Below, piece after piece: positions 32,936 through 42,949 of a stretch of DNA of 64,000 bases. Both the position numbers and the translations under genes were made by a program. The notes under the pieces are model-generated. The model worked only from the letters and a program-made list of their open reading frames with translations, made no database searches and was not told the origin of the DNA. The first letter of the stretch is position 1. Every line of letters begins with the position of its first letter. The stretch is from UBA830 sp038146925 (GTDB lineage: Bacteria > Pseudomonadota > Alphaproteobacteria > MPNO01 > UBA830). The DNA lies in the NCBI GenBank assembly GCA_038146925.1, contig JAYQSP010000008.1, positions 248,001-312,000 on the forward strand. The letters run 5' to 3'.

Positions 32936-34453
32936 ATGGATAACTATCAGCTTTATATCGGCGGAAAGTTTGTGGACGCGGAAGGCGGTGCCACCAAGCC
33001 GACCCACAATCCTTATAACGGCGAGGCCATCGCCAATATCCCGGTCGCCAGCGTGGCCGACGCCGAGGCCGCCGTCGCGGCAGCACGCGATGCGTTCGAC
33101 AACGGGCCATGGCCGCGCATGTCGGGAGAGGAACGCGGCGAGATCATCTGCACCCTGTCCGCCAAGATGAAGGAGCGGATGAAGGATCTGGCGCGGCTCG
33201 AATCGCTCGATTCCGGCGGCACGATTGTCAAGACCGGCGCCGATGCCTTCCTCGGCCAGCGCCAGATGAACTACTTCGGCACCATGGCGGCGAAATACAA
33301 CTCCGAGCCTAAGGAAATCGAGGGCATGTCGCGCCCGGGCCGCTCCTACAACTACACGATCCGCGAGCCGATGGGCGTCTGCGCGTCGATCATCCCGTGG
33401 AATTTCCCGCTGATGATGGCGGTCTGGAAGCTCGGCCCGGCGCTCGGCACCGGCAACACCATCGTTCTCAAACCCGCGTCCGATACGCCGCTGTCGGCGA
33501 TGGAACTGGCGCGGATCGTTGACGAATGCGGTTTCCCGCCCGGCGTGGTTAACATCATTTCCGGCCCCGGCGGCAAGATCGGCGAAGTGCTGACCACCCA
33601 TCCGGACGTCGACAAGGTCGCCTTTACCGGCTCGACCGAGGTCGGCAAGGACATCATGGCCAAGGCGGCGGGCACTCTGAAAAAGGTAACGCTGGAATGC
33701 GGCGGAAAGTCCGCGAATATCGTGCTGCACGACGCCAACTGGGACATCGCCATCGACGGATCGATCTTCGCGTCGTTCTATCATCAGGGGCAGGTCTGCG
33801 AATCCGGCACGCGGCTGCTGCTGCCGGCCGACCAGCATGACGATTTCGTCGCGCAGATGGTCGCCAAGCTGAATTCACTACCGATGGGCGATCCGCTGGA
33901 TCCGGCGACCAAGGTCGGTCCCGTGGTGTCGGAGAGCCACATGAACACGGTTCTGGAGTACATCGAAAAGGGCAAGGCCGAAGGCGCGACGCTTGCGTGC
34001 GGCGGCGAACGGGCGACCGAAGGCGATCTTGCCAACGGCTACTTCATCAAGCCGACCGTCTTCACGGATGTCACCAACGACATGACCATCGCGCAGGAGG
34101 AAATCTTCGGTCCCGTGCTGTGCGTCATGAAGTACCAGGACGAAGACGAAGCGGTGAAGATCGCCAACGATTCCATCTTCGGTCTCGGCGGCGGCGTGTG
34201 GTCAGAGGATATCGACCGTGCCCGCGCGGTGGCCGGCCGGATGCGCACCGGGACGGTCTGGATCAACGACTGGCATCTGCTGTCCGAGCAGATGCCGTTC
34301 GGCGGCTACAAGCAATCCGGTATCGGCCGCGAATTCGGCGAAGAGGGCATGAACGAATACACCGAGGTGAAGGCCCTGCACGTCGACGATGCCAAGACCC
34401 GTGAAAACAAGCCTTGGTACGACATGCTGGTGCCGCAGGACGCGGCAGAATAG
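32936..34453 (+). CDS. NAD(P)-dependent aldehyde dehydrogenase
   Basis: 505 residues from MDNYQLYIGGKFVDAEGG at 32936 (GGAGG upstream; the in-frame extension to 32822 is not supported). Landmarks are IPWNFPLMM (cofactor and oxyanion Asn), FTGSTEVGKDI, LECGGKSANIV (general-base Glu), GQVCESGTR (nucleophilic Cys) and EEIFGPVL. It oxidises an aldehyde to the acid; it resembles betaine/phenylacetaldehyde/hydroxymuconic-semialdehyde-type enzymes but cannot be placed further. Confidence 0.93.
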   Translation: MDNYQLYIGGKFVDAEGGATKPTHNPYNGEAIANIPVASVADAEAAVAAARDAFDNGPWPRMSGEERGEIICTLSAKMKERMKDLARLESLDSGGTIVKTGADAFLGQRQMNYFGTMAAKYNSEPKEIEGMSRPGRSYNYTIREPMGVCASIIPWNFPLMMAVWKLGPALGTGNTIVLKPASDTPLSAMELARIVDECGFPPGVVNIISGPGGKIGEVLTTHPDVDKVAFTGSTEVGKDIMAKAAGTLKKVTLECGGKSANIVLHDANWDIAIDGSIFASFYHQGQVCESGTRLLLPADQHDDFVAQMVAKLNSLPMGDPLDPATKVGPVVSESHMNTVLEYIEKGKAEGATLACGGERATEGDLANGYFIKPTVFTDVTNDMTIAQEEIFGPVLCVMKYQDEDEAVKIANDSIFGLGGGVWSEDIDRARAVAGRMRTGTVWINDWHLLSEQMPFGGYKQSGIGREFGEEGMNEYTEVKALHVDDAKTRENKPWYDMLVPQDAAE

Positions 34454-34491
34454 CGCGGACTCAATCTCTGTCGCCTGACGGCGACGTACCT

Positions 34492-34573
34492 TCTCCCTGA
34501 CCCTCTCCCTGCAGGGAGAGGTAATTCTGTCGGTTTTCGTCCCCTCGCCCCTTCGGGGAGAGGGTCAGGGAGA
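34492..34573. repeat. Intergenic palindromic REP-like element
   Basis: Perfect 17-base inverted arms, TCTCCCTGACCCTCTCC at 34492-34508 and its complement at 34557-34573. Inside lie two smaller hairpins: CTCTCCC/GGGAGAG around TGCA (34503-34520) and CCCC-TTC-GGGG near 34548-34558. It is the type of CCCTCTCCC element dispersed between genes in many proteobacteria. It could also end transcription of the aldehyde dehydrogenase gene. Confidence 0.7.
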
Positions 34574-34596
34574 GGGGGAAAACAGGGGGAACGATC

Positions 34597-35580
34597 ATGA
34601 TCAATGCAGCCATTGTCGGCATGGGCCGATGGGGACAGACGCTCGTCAACTCGGTCGCCGACGGCAGCGACGCGATAAAGATCGTCGCCGGCACGACGCG
34701 TACGCTGTCGAAGGTGGAAGACTATGCCGCCGAGAAGAACATCCGGCTGCATGCGACGTATGAGGACGTGATGGCGGATGGCGATGTCGATGCCGTCATC
34801 CTGGCCTCGCCCCATAGCGTCCATTTCGATCAGATCATGGCGGCGGCGGACGCCGGCAAGCACGTGTTCTGCGAAAAGCCGTTCTGCCTGACCGGCGATC
34901 ACGCGAAGACGGCGCTAGGTGCGCTGGCGGCAAAGGGTCTGAAGGTTGCAATCGGACATAACCGGCGGTTTTCGCCCAACGCGGTCAGGCTGAAAGAGAT
35001 GATCGACAGCGGCGATTTGGGCGACATGATCCAGATCGAAGGCAATTTCTCCGCCAACATGGCCGGCTATTCCGGCGAATGGCGCGATAGCCGGGCGGAA
35101 AGCCCGGTCGGCGGGATGACATCGCTCGGCATCCACGCGGTCGACATGTTCGTCAATCTGTTCGGCCGGGTGTCCAGCGTGATGACGGTAAGCCGCCGGG
35201 TCGCGATCCCGTTCGATATTGACGATGCGACCGGCATTCTGATGGATTTCGAAAAAGGTCAGATTGGCTATCTCGGTACCGTCGCCGCGACCGGACATCT
35301 CTGGCAGGTGCGCACGTTCGGCACCAAGGGCTGGGGCAGCATCTACGGGCATGACCGGTTCGACGTGGTCAAAACCGACGGCACGAACGAATCCGAAAGC
35401 TGGGACGGGTACGAATACCCGGGCATGGCGACGATCAGGGACCAGATGGAATGTTTCGCCCGCGATTGCGAAGGAGGCGATCCGTTCCCCGCGACGCCCG
35501 ACCAGATCCTCCACGCGACGCAGATCCTCGAAGCGATTATCGCATCGGCGGAGACGGGCGAACGCGTGACCGTGGGGTAG
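34597..35580 (+). CDS. Gfo/Idh/MocA family NAD-dependent dehydrogenase
   Basis: 327 residues, ATG behind AGGGGGAACG. The N-terminal Rossmann domain (INAAIVGMGRWGQTLVNSV) and the conserved HVFCEKPF motif with the catalytic Lys are clear, followed by AIGHNRRFSPNAVRLKEM and the beta-sheet C-terminal domain. Members oxidise or reduce sugars, inositols or other cyclic polyols. The gene stands between a repeat element and a DUF3179 gene with no shared operon evident. Confidence 0.92.
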   Translation: MINAAIVGMGRWGQTLVNSVADGSDAIKIVAGTTRTLSKVEDYAAEKNIRLHATYEDVMADGDVDAVILASPHSVHFDQIMAAADAGKHVFCEKPFCLTGDHAKTALGALAAKGLKVAIGHNRRFSPNAVRLKEMIDSGDLGDMIQIEGNFSANMAGYSGEWRDSRAESPVGGMTSLGIHAVDMFVNLFGRVSSVMTVSRRVAIPFDIDDATGILMDFEKGQIGYLGTVAATGHLWQVRTFGTKGWGSIYGHDRFDVVKTDGTNESESWDGYEYPGMATIRDQMECFARDCEGGDPFPATPDQILHATQILEAIIASAETGERVTVG

Positions 35581-35667
35581 CGCCGCCCGCACTCACCCGA
35601 TCGTGAAGATTTTTTCATTGTCAGGCGGACCGCGAACGGGCGATTTTTCACGCATGCGTTCGGGAGT

Positions 35668-36690
<1,023 letters not shown>

Positions 36691-36691
36691 A

Positions 36692-36707
36692 CCCCGCCCT
36701 TGCGGGG
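36692..36707 (+). terminator. GC-rich hairpin after the DUF3179 gene
   Basis: CCCCGC-CCTT-GCGGGG forms a perfect 6-bp stem two bases after the stop codon. No T-tract follows, so intrinsic termination is only possible. Confidence 0.35.
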
Positions 36708-36752
36708 GCGAGGATCGACATGCCGCGGTTCCGCCAAACACCTGTGCAAAAC

Positions 36753-36787
36753 GCGTCATGCAAATGACGCAGTGGATCGCATATACT
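36753..36787 (+). promoter_or_regulatory. Candidate operator-promoter of the molybdopterin oxidoreductase gene
   Basis: A perfect inverted repeat GCGTCAT-GCAA-ATGACGC (36753-36770) is followed by TATACT (36782-36787), a near-consensus -10 element 31 bases before the ATG. The palindrome covers the place where a -35 element would be, as expected of a repressor or activator site. No regulator gene is nearby. Confidence 0.5.
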
Positions 36788-36818
36788 CCCTCTTCGAAAA
36801 TCCCGAGGACCCCGCCCC

Positions 36819-38879
36819 ATGCCGCTCGATATCGCCTATTCCGTCTGCCCGCACGACTGCGCCAGCGCCTGTACGCTCGATATCGAACTTGAATCGCCGC
36901 AGAAGATAGGTCGGGTACACGGCTCGGAAGCTAATACCTACACAGCCGGCGTGGTCTGCGCCAAGGTCGCGCGCTATGCCGAACGGGTGCATCATCCGGC
37001 CCGGCTGACCCAGCCGCTGCGCCGCAAGGGCGCCAAATCCCCAACGGCCACCATCGACGATTTCGAGGCGATCTCCTGGGACGACGCGCTCGATATCGTC
37101 GCCGAGAACTATATCAGGGCGGCACAGGAGCACGGGCCGGAAACCGTCTGGCTCTACAACTACGCCGGTACCATGGGCAAGGTACAGCGCGACGGGATCC
37201 AGGGCCTGCGCAATGCGATGGGGTATTCGCGGCAGCACAACACGATCTGCTCGTCGGTCATGCTGGCCGGGATGATGGCAGGCGTCGGAGCGCAGAAGGG
37301 CTGCGATCCGCGCGAATTCGCCGAGGCCGACCTGATCGTTGTGTGGGGATCCAACCCCGTTTACACCCAGGTCAACCTGATGACCCATATCAGCCGCGCC
37401 CGCAAGGAGCGTGACGCCAGGCTGATCGTGATCGATCCGTACCGGACGCCGACGGCGCGCCAGGCGGATGTCCATATCCGCCCGAATCCCGGCACCGATG
37501 CGGCACTGGCCTGCGCGGTCATGCACGTGCTGTTCCGCGACGGCCATGCAGACCGGGACTACATGGCGGATTTCACGAACGATGCGGATGCGCTGGAAGA
37601 ACACGTGCAGTCGCGCGATCCGGCCTGGGCGGCGGAGATCACCGGCGTGCCGGTCGATGTCATCGAGGCGCTGGCAAAAGAGTACGGCACGACCGAGCGG
37701 GCGCTTATCCGCATGGGATACGGTTTTTCCCGGTCACGGAACGGGGCGTCGTCGCTGCATGCGGTAAGCTGCCTGCCGGCGGTGCGCGGCGCGTGGAAGC
37801 ATCAGGGCGCAGGTCTGTACGGCTCCGTCGGTCAGAATTTCAGCCTCAACACATCGCTGGTGACGGGGATCGACGATCCGGATGTCCGCCGGCTCGACAT
37901 GTCGAGGCTGGGTCCGATCCTGACCGGCGAGGCCGAGCCACTGAACGGTGCTCCGCCGGTCACGGCGATGCTGGTGCAAAGCTCGAATCCCGCCGTGGTG
38001 GCGCCGGAATCGCGAAAAGTGCGCGCCGGACTGCTGCGCGACGACATGTTCCTGTGCGTGCACGAGCAGTTCCTGACCGATACGGCGAAGCTGGCCGATA
38101 TCGTACTGCCGGCGACCACGTTCCTGGAACACGACGATATCTATACGTCCTACGGCCATCCCTATCTGCAAATGGGGGCAAAAATTCTCGACCCGCTCGG
38201 CGAAACCCGCAGCAATCACGACATGCTTGGCGGCCTCGCCAGGCGGCTGGGGGCGGAGCATCGGGCCTTCGATATGACGGCCTGGGAGGTGATCGATGAA
38301 ATCCTGCAGACCAACGGCTTCGGCACGGCCGACAGTCTGAAGGAGAAGCGCTTCATCGAGATCCGGCCTTCGTTCGAGGAGAACCATTTCCTGAACGGGT
38401 TCCCCCATCCCGACGGGAAGTTCCGGTTCAGGGCCGACTGGGCCGCGCAGGGACCCGATCATGCGGCGTTGCCGGATCTGCCGGATTTCTGCGACGTCAT
38501 CGACAAGGCGGACGACGCGCGCCCGTTCCGGCTGGTGACCGCGCCGTCGCGCAATTACCTCAACACCAGCTTTACCGAGACGGATACGTCCATCGCGAAC
38601 GAAGAGGCGCCGGCGATCCTGCTCAATCCCGCCGATTGCGACGATCTGGGCGTCAGCGGCGGAGACCGGGTGCGGATCGGTAACGATCTGGGCGATCTGG
38701 TCATACGGGCGCAGGCGTTTGACGGGGTGGAGCGGGGTGTCGCCATCGTCGAGAGTATCTGGCCGAACGCGGCCTTCGAGGGCGGGATCGGCATAAATCT
38801 GCTGACGAGCGCTGACCCCGCCAAACCCAATGGCGGTGCCGCGTTCCACGACACCTCCATCTGGATACGGTCCGCCTAA
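36819..38879 (+). CDS. Molybdopterin (bis-MGD) oxidoreductase of the DMSO reductase family
   Basis: 686 residues. The N-terminal [4Fe-4S] ligands are Cys10, Cys14, Cys18 and Cys47. Next come the MGD-binding regions (VWGSNPVYTQVNLM, VIDPYRTPTARQAD, HPYLQMGAKI) and a C-terminal molydopterin-dinucleotide domain (NPADCDDLGVSGGDRVRIGNDLGD, in part). There is no Tat signal and no adjacent iron-sulfur or membrane subunit, so it is a cytoplasmic single-gene enzyme of the assimilatory/FdhF-PhsA-like cluster often labelled formate dehydrogenase or thiosulfate reductase. The physiological substrate is unknown. Confidence 0.9.
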   Translation: MPLDIAYSVCPHDCASACTLDIELESPQKIGRVHGSEANTYTAGVVCAKVARYAERVHHPARLTQPLRRKGAKSPTATIDDFEAISWDDALDIVAENYIRAAQEHGPETVWLYNYAGTMGKVQRDGIQGLRNAMGYSRQHNTICSSVMLAGMMAGVGAQKGCDPREFAEADLIVVWGSNPVYTQVNLMTHISRARKERDARLIVIDPYRTPTARQADVHIRPNPGTDAALACAVMHVLFRDGHADRDYMADFTNDADALEEHVQSRDPAWAAEITGVPVDVIEALAKEYGTTERALIRMGYGFSRSRNGASSLHAVSCLPAVRGAWKHQGAGLYGSVGQNFSLNTSLVTGIDDPDVRRLDMSRLGPILTGEAEPLNGAPPVTAMLVQSSNPAVVAPESRKVRAGLLRDDMFLCVHEQFLTDTAKLADIVLPATTFLEHDDIYTSYGHPYLQMGAKILDPLGETRSNHDMLGGLARRLGAEHRAFDMTAWEVIDEILQTNGFGTADSLKEKRFIEIRPSFEENHFLNGFPHPDGKFRFRADWAAQGPDHAALPDLPDFCDVIDKADDARPFRLVTAPSRNYLNTSFTETDTSIANEEAPAILLNPADCDDLGVSGGDRVRIGNDLGDLVIRAQAFDGVERGVAIVESIWPNAAFEGGIGINLLTSADPAKPNGGAAFHDTSIWIRSA

Positions 38880-38919
38880 TCCGCTTGTCGCTCGGCGCAA
38901 AAGCCCTATATTCCGCGCC

Positions 38920-40038
38920 ATGAATTCGCGCAGCCTGAACACTCTGGGCCTTCCAAAAGACCCGGCGGATACCCGCGTTGTCGTCGCGATGTCGGGCGGC
39001 GTGGACAGTTCCGTGACCGCGGCGCTGCTGGCCGAGGAAGGTTACGACGTTGTCGGCGTCACGCTGCAGCTCTACGATCACGGCGAGGCGGTAAAGCGGG
39101 AAAAGGCGTGCTGCGCCGGCCAGGATATTTTCGACGCAAGGCGGGTCGCGGAGGCCGTCGGCATTCCCCATTACGTGCTGAACTACGAATCCCGGTTCCG
39201 CGAGGACGTGATCGATGCGTTTGCCGACTCTTACGTGCGCGGCGAAACGCCGGTACCCTGCGTACTGTGCAACCAGACGGTCAAGTTCCGCGATTTGCTG
39301 AAGACCGCGAAGGATCTGCAGGGGGATGCGCTTGCCACCGGGCATTACATCCAGCGTGTCGGCGCGGAGAGCGGCGCCGAGCTGCACCGGGCCGTCGATC
39401 CGGCCCGGGATCAGAGCTACTTCCTGTTCGCGACGACCCAGGAACAGGCGGATTTTCTACGGTTTCCCCTGGGCGGCATGCCGAAGGACGACGTGCGCGC
39501 CCATGCCGACCGGTTCGATCTGCCCGTAGCGGCCAAGCCCGACAGCCAGGACATCTGCTTCGTGCCCGACGGCGATTACGCGTCCGTGGTGGCGAAAATC
39601 CGGCCCGGCGCGATCGATCCGGGCGAAATCGTCGATCTCGACGGAAATGTCCTGGGCAGCCATGACGGCATCATCAACTTCACCATCGGCCAGCGTCGCG
39701 GCATCGGCGTCGGGGGAGCGGAGGAGCCGCTTTACGTGATCCGGATCGAACCCGATGCCCGCCGTGTCGTCGTCGGCCCGGCGGCCGCGATGGGCGAGAC
39801 AGTGGTGCGTCTTGGCGATGTCAACTGGCTCGGCGACGCCGCGGACGGGCCCCGGGACGTGACGGTGAAAGTGCGATCGACCCAGGATCCGGTTCCTGCA
39901 TCGCTCGAACTCGGCGGGGACGGTACGGCGATCGTGACCCTGAACGCGCCTGAACGCGCCGTCGCGCCGGGACAGGCCTGCGTATTCTATGACAAGGAAC
40001 GCCTGCTCGGCGGCGGCTGGATCCAGCGCGCGGCCTGA
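38920..40038 (+). CDS. mnmA: tRNA-specific 2-thiouridylase MnmA
   Basis: 372 residues from the ATG at 38920. The PP-loop VVVAMSGGVDSSVTAALLAEEG, the first catalytic Cys in PCVLCN, the second in QDICFVPDGDY, TGHYIQR and the FTIGQRRGIG motif identify MnmA. It thiolates U34 of tRNA-Lys, -Glu and -Gln using sulfur relayed to it. It has the usual length and is a conserved housekeeping gene set among accessory ones. Confidence 0.97.
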   Translation: MNSRSLNTLGLPKDPADTRVVVAMSGGVDSSVTAALLAEEGYDVVGVTLQLYDHGEAVKREKACCAGQDIFDARRVAEAVGIPHYVLNYESRFREDVIDAFADSYVRGETPVPCVLCNQTVKFRDLLKTAKDLQGDALATGHYIQRVGAESGAELHRAVDPARDQSYFLFATTQEQADFLRFPLGGMPKDDVRAHADRFDLPVAAKPDSQDICFVPDGDYASVVAKIRPGAIDPGEIVDLDGNVLGSHDGIINFTIGQRRGIGVGGAEEPLYVIRIEPDARRVVVGPAAAMGETVVRLGDVNWLGDAADGPRDVTVKVRSTQDPVPASLELGGDGTAIVTLNAPERAVAPGQACVFYDKERLLGGGWIQRAA

Positions 40039-40041
40039 TTT

Positions 40042-40818
40042 TCAGGCGTATTTTTCCAACCAGCTCAGGTCGTCTTCGGTTTTGGCGGCGGGCAGATATT
40101 CCGCCGCAACCCATCCGTCGTAATCCGATGCGTCGATCGCGTCGAACACAGCGTCAAAATCGATGTCGCCGGTACCCGGCTCATGGCGGCCCGGGGCATC
40201 GGCGAACTGGATATGCCCGATCCGGGCGACGTGTTCCTCAAACGTTTTCACGATCGCCAGGTCCATCATCCCCATATGATAGACGTCGAATTCCATCGAC
40301 AGGTTGGGATGTCCGGCCAGATCGATGATCTCGAACACGCGTTCCGGCGTGGTCAGGAAGAAACCCGGCCAGTCGGTATCGTTGATCGCTTCCACGACGA
40401 CGCCGACCCCGATCTCTGCGAAGGTTTCGGCCGCAAAGGCCAGGTTCTCCGCCATCACTGCCGCGCATGCCGCCGGATCGCGCGTCTCCGAGGGTACGCC
40501 CGCCAGCACATTCACGTTCGAAGGGCGGAGCTTTTCGGCATAGCGCCGTGTCAGTGCCACGGCGTCGCGGAACTCGGCGCGTTTTTCCGGCAAGGTGACA
40601 TTACCTTCGCCGCCTTGGGGAAAATCTCCGGCGGGCACGTTCAGCACCGACACGCTGAGAGCATGATCGGTCAGCGTGGTCGCGAGGTCGTCCGCATCGA
40701 GGTCGTACGGAAACTGCATCTCGACGCAGCGAAACCCCGCCCGCGCGGCGGCAGCGGGACGACCGATCATCGGGACTTCCCGGAACATGGTGGAGATATT
40801 GGCCGAAAAACGGGGCAT
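40042..40818 (-). CDS. hyi: Hydroxypyruvate isomerase-like TIM-barrel protein
   Basis: 258 residues. MPRFSANISTMFREVPMIGR and EMQFPYDLDADDL at the start, LNVPAGDFPQGGEG, VVEAINDTDWPGFFL with the metal-ligand Glu, MEFDVYHMGMMD, and GHIQFADAPGRHEPGTGDIDF (in part) match Hyi. Hyi interconverts hydroxypyruvate and tartronate semialdehyde; related proteins act on other keto acids. It is convergent with mnmA (3-base gap) and divergent from the tRNA promoter. Confidence 0.88.
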   Translation of the reverse strand: MPRFSANISTMFREVPMIGRPAAAARAGFRCVEMQFPYDLDADDLATTLTDHALSVSVLNVPAGDFPQGGEGNVTLPEKRAEFRDAVALTRRYAEKLRPSNVNVLAGVPSETRDPAACAAVMAENLAFAAETFAEIGVGVVVEAINDTDWPGFFLTTPERVFEIIDLAGHPNLSMEFDVYHMGMMDLAIVKTFEEHVARIGHIQFADAPGRHEPGTGDIDFDAVFDAIDASDYDGWVAAEYLPAAKTEDDLSWLEKYA

Positions 40819-40873
40819 GCCGGTGTTCCTGTATTGATCCTGCTGTTGTCTACGCCACGGCGTGCCTCGAGTC

Positions 40874-40902
40874 TTGACGAAAATCGGGGGACGGCTTATA
40901 TC
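40874..40902 (+). promoter_or_regulatory. Sigma70-type promoter of tRNA-Met
   Basis: TTGACG (40874-40879), a 17-base spacer and TATATC (40897-40902) lie 11 bases before the first tRNA base. This is the best promoter match in the window. Confidence 0.75.
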
Positions 40903-40913
40903 CTGCGGCCCGT

Positions 40914-40990
40914 GGCGGGGTAGCTCAGCTGGTTAGAGCAGCGGAATCATAATCCGCGTGTCGGGGGTTCAAGTCCCTCTCCCGCTACCA
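40914..40990 (+). tRNA. tRNA-Met (anticodon CAT), elongator
   Basis: 77 bases including an encoded CCA. Acceptor GGCGGGG pairs with TCCCGCT (G-U at both ends), the D arm is GCTCAGCTGGTTAGAGC, the anticodon stem GCGGA/TCCGC holds the loop ATCATAA with CAT, and the T arm is GGGGG-TTCAAGT-CCCTC. The initiator features (C1 mismatch, three G-C pairs in the anticodon stem) and the isoleucine-CAT sequence are absent, so elongator Met is the best call. Confidence 0.95.
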
Positions 40991-40995
40991 ATTCT

Positions 40996-41035
40996 CCCCT
41001 TGTCGGCCGCCGCCGGGCAAGGGGTTGTTTTTATT
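40996..41035 (+). terminator. Rho-independent terminator after tRNA-Met
   Basis: CCCCTTG (40996-41002) pairs perfectly with CAAGGGG (41018-41024) around a GC-rich loop and is followed at once by TTGTTTTTATT. This is a classical intrinsic terminator five bases after the CCA. Confidence 0.88.
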
Positions 41036-41060
41036 CATTTTTTATCGAGGAGAAGCGGCC

Positions 41061-41294
41061 ATGGCGGGCAGAAAGAAAAAATCCACCAAACCGGCCGCGC
41101 AGGTTTTCAACGTCGTCTATGAGGACGGCAGCCTGAGCTCCAACAGGCGTATACCCGGCGAACTGCTGGTCGATCCGTTCGGCGCCGAAGACGTGATGGA
41201 ACTGGCGCAGCGCGCGATCGAAAAACAGGATGCGGAGATCGCCCAGCGATCCGGAATCTCCAAGCCGCCGATCAAGGAAATCACCCGGGCTTAG
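41061..41294 (+). CDS. Small conserved-looking hypothetical protein
   Basis: 77 residues from MAGRKKKSTKPAAQVF at 41061, with GAGGAGAAG upstream. It has a basic N-terminus, a beta-like VVYEDGSLSSNRRIP, and a charged helix (DVMELAQRAIEKQDAEIAQRSG). There are no cysteines and no membrane segment. I do not recognise a family. Good ribosome site and codon use support it as a real gene. It lies between the tRNA terminator and the convergent GMC gene. Confidence 0.7.
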   Translation: MAGRKKKSTKPAAQVFNVVYEDGSLSSNRRIPGELLVDPFGAEDVMELAQRAIEKQDAEIAQRSGISKPPIKEITRA

Positions 41295-41304
41295 GGCTCA
41301 AAAC

Positions 41305-42948
41305 TTAACTGAGTTCTTTTTTAAGATGATCCGCCAGCCGTAGCGAGAGGGCGAGGATCGTCAGTGTCGGGTTCGCGTAGCCGATGGTCGGAAACACGGA
41401 GCTTCCCGCGACGGAAACATTCTCCACATCGAACAGGCGGCAATCGGCGTTCACCACGCCGCGACCAGGGTCGGCCGCCATGCGGGTGGTGCCGGAATGG
41501 TGTCGTCCCGGTTCCAGTATGCGCGAGAAGTCGTCCCGGTAGAGATACATCGCCTCGTCGTCCAGCCACGGGGAGGTAAACACGCGGCCGATGCCGAGAC
41601 GTCCGAACTCCGCTGCGAGCAGCGGCGGCATCTGCGCGAAGGTTTGCCGGTCCTGTTCCGACAGCCGCCAGTCGAGCAATGCCCGGCGCGCGCCCAGTGC
41701 GTCCCGCGCGGTATCGAGCAACACACGGCTCGATCTGTTCGGCATCTGTTCGGCTATGCAGAACAGCGCCGGCAGATGGTCCGGCCGCCTTCCCTGGATG
41801 ACGTTTTTCATTTCCGGCAGCGCGGTGTCGAGGTTGGACAGGATGTTCAGCAGGTGGCTTCCCTGTTCCGCCGTGCGGTTCTCGATGTCCGCGTCGAGCG
41901 CTTCGTACACCGCGCGGATGCCCTCATCGGCGGTTTCCCAGTCGCCGCGAAGGAAGATCGCCGCTCCGCCGGTCCGGTTTTTTTTCTGTGCCTGTTCGGA
42001 TGCGCATATCGCCGCCTGAAACGGGACGGGTTCGTCCCCGTATAGCGGGTGCGCCGGGTTGTCGGGCGTAATCTGGGCGAATTGCGCCATCAGACGGTCG
42101 GGGCGTTCGGAGACCAATAACGACCCCACCGTATCGTATAGATGATCCAGGAAGTACCGCCCCACGAGATCGCGGCCGTTGCCGACCCCGCTTCGGGCGA
42201 CATCGTCCGAGGCGAGCAGCAATCGCGCGTTTTCGATGCCGCCGCACGCAATGACGAAATGCCGGGCGCGGATGGCGGCTTGTTTTCCCGAGAAGGATTT
42301 TACCGTGACCGTCTTTGCCGAGCGGGCGTTTTCCGCGAGATCTATATTCATGGCGTTGGCGCTGAAAACGACGTCGATATTCTGTGCGCGCCGCAACGTT
42401 TCGCCGTACCGGTCGCCGAATCGGGTCGGCGGGCTGAACTGGTAGAACCGGTTCCGCAGGCGTCCCGGATCGAATGCGTGACGATCGAGTCCCAGTCCGT
42501 TCCAGAGGGTTTCGTCGTAGACGTAGGGGCCCGCCTCGCAAAGCGCCTGAGCCCGGGGGTAGAAACGGCTGAGCTCGTCCCAGTCGATCGGCCAGCCGCT
42601 GTCGGGAACCCAGTCGCGCTTCTCAAGGTCGTGGGGCGTCAACGGGACGCAATAACCGCCCCAGTGATTGGTGCTGCCGCCGAAAAATCGCAAGCGGCTG
42701 TGGATCGCTTCCGCGCCGTAATGCACGCCGCCGTCGATGCTGCGGGCGCGTTTCGGGGAGCGTTGGGCCGCGTCATAGAGCTGTTGGCTCGGGTTATGAT
42801 ACTCGGCGGCGCTTTCCACCAGGCAGATTTTCAGGGCCGTGCCGACGAATTCCAGGGCGATGGAGATTCCCGCCGCGCCGCCGCCGACGATGCAGAGATC
42901 GTATTGCGAATCCCGCCTGTCCGGAAAGTCGTTCAGGTCGGAAAACAT
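41305..42948 (-). CDS. GMC-family oxidoreductase (FAD; periplasmic dehydrogenase large-subunit type)
   Basis: 547 residues. The FAD motif YDLCIVGGGAAGISIALEF is near the start, FGGSTNHWGGYCVPL is the FAD-attachment region, and the C-terminal segment SGTTRMAADPGRGVVNADCR with SVFPTIGYANPTLTILALSLRLADHL is GMC-like with the His and Asn active-site block. Proteins of this form (GMC_oxred_C, no signal of their own) act with a small Tat-exported subunit, encoded here just upstream. The substrate is probably a sugar or alcohol. Confidence 0.9.
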   Translation of the reverse strand: MFSDLNDFPDRRDSQYDLCIVGGGAAGISIALEFVGTALKICLVESAAEYHNPSQQLYDAAQRSPKRARSIDGGVHYGAEAIHSRLRFFGGSTNHWGGYCVPLTPHDLEKRDWVPDSGWPIDWDELSRFYPRAQALCEAGPYVYDETLWNGLGLDRHAFDPGRLRNRFYQFSPPTRFGDRYGETLRRAQNIDVVFSANAMNIDLAENARSAKTVTVKSFSGKQAAIRARHFVIACGGIENARLLLASDDVARSGVGNGRDLVGRYFLDHLYDTVGSLLVSERPDRLMAQFAQITPDNPAHPLYGDEPVPFQAAICASEQAQKKNRTGGAAIFLRGDWETADEGIRAVYEALDADIENRTAEQGSHLLNILSNLDTALPEMKNVIQGRRPDHLPALFCIAEQMPNRSSRVLLDTARDALGARRALLDWRLSEQDRQTFAQMPPLLAAEFGRLGIGRVFTSPWLDDEAMYLYRDDFSRILEPGRHHSGTTRMAADPGRGVVNADCRLFDVENVSVAGSSVFPTIGYANPTLTILALSLRLADHLKKELS

Positions 42949-42949
42949 A

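Noticed and set aside
34492..34573. CRISPR array
   Set aside because: There is a single palindromic element and no regularly spaced repeats; no cas genes are present.
36819..38879. Selenocysteine-containing formate dehydrogenase
   Set aside because: No in-frame TGA occurs and the genes for partner subunits are absent.
40914..40990. Initiator tRNA-Met or isoleucine tRNA with modified CAT
   Set aside because: The anticodon stem lacks the three G-C pairs of initiators, and the body does not match the isoleucine-CAT tRNA.
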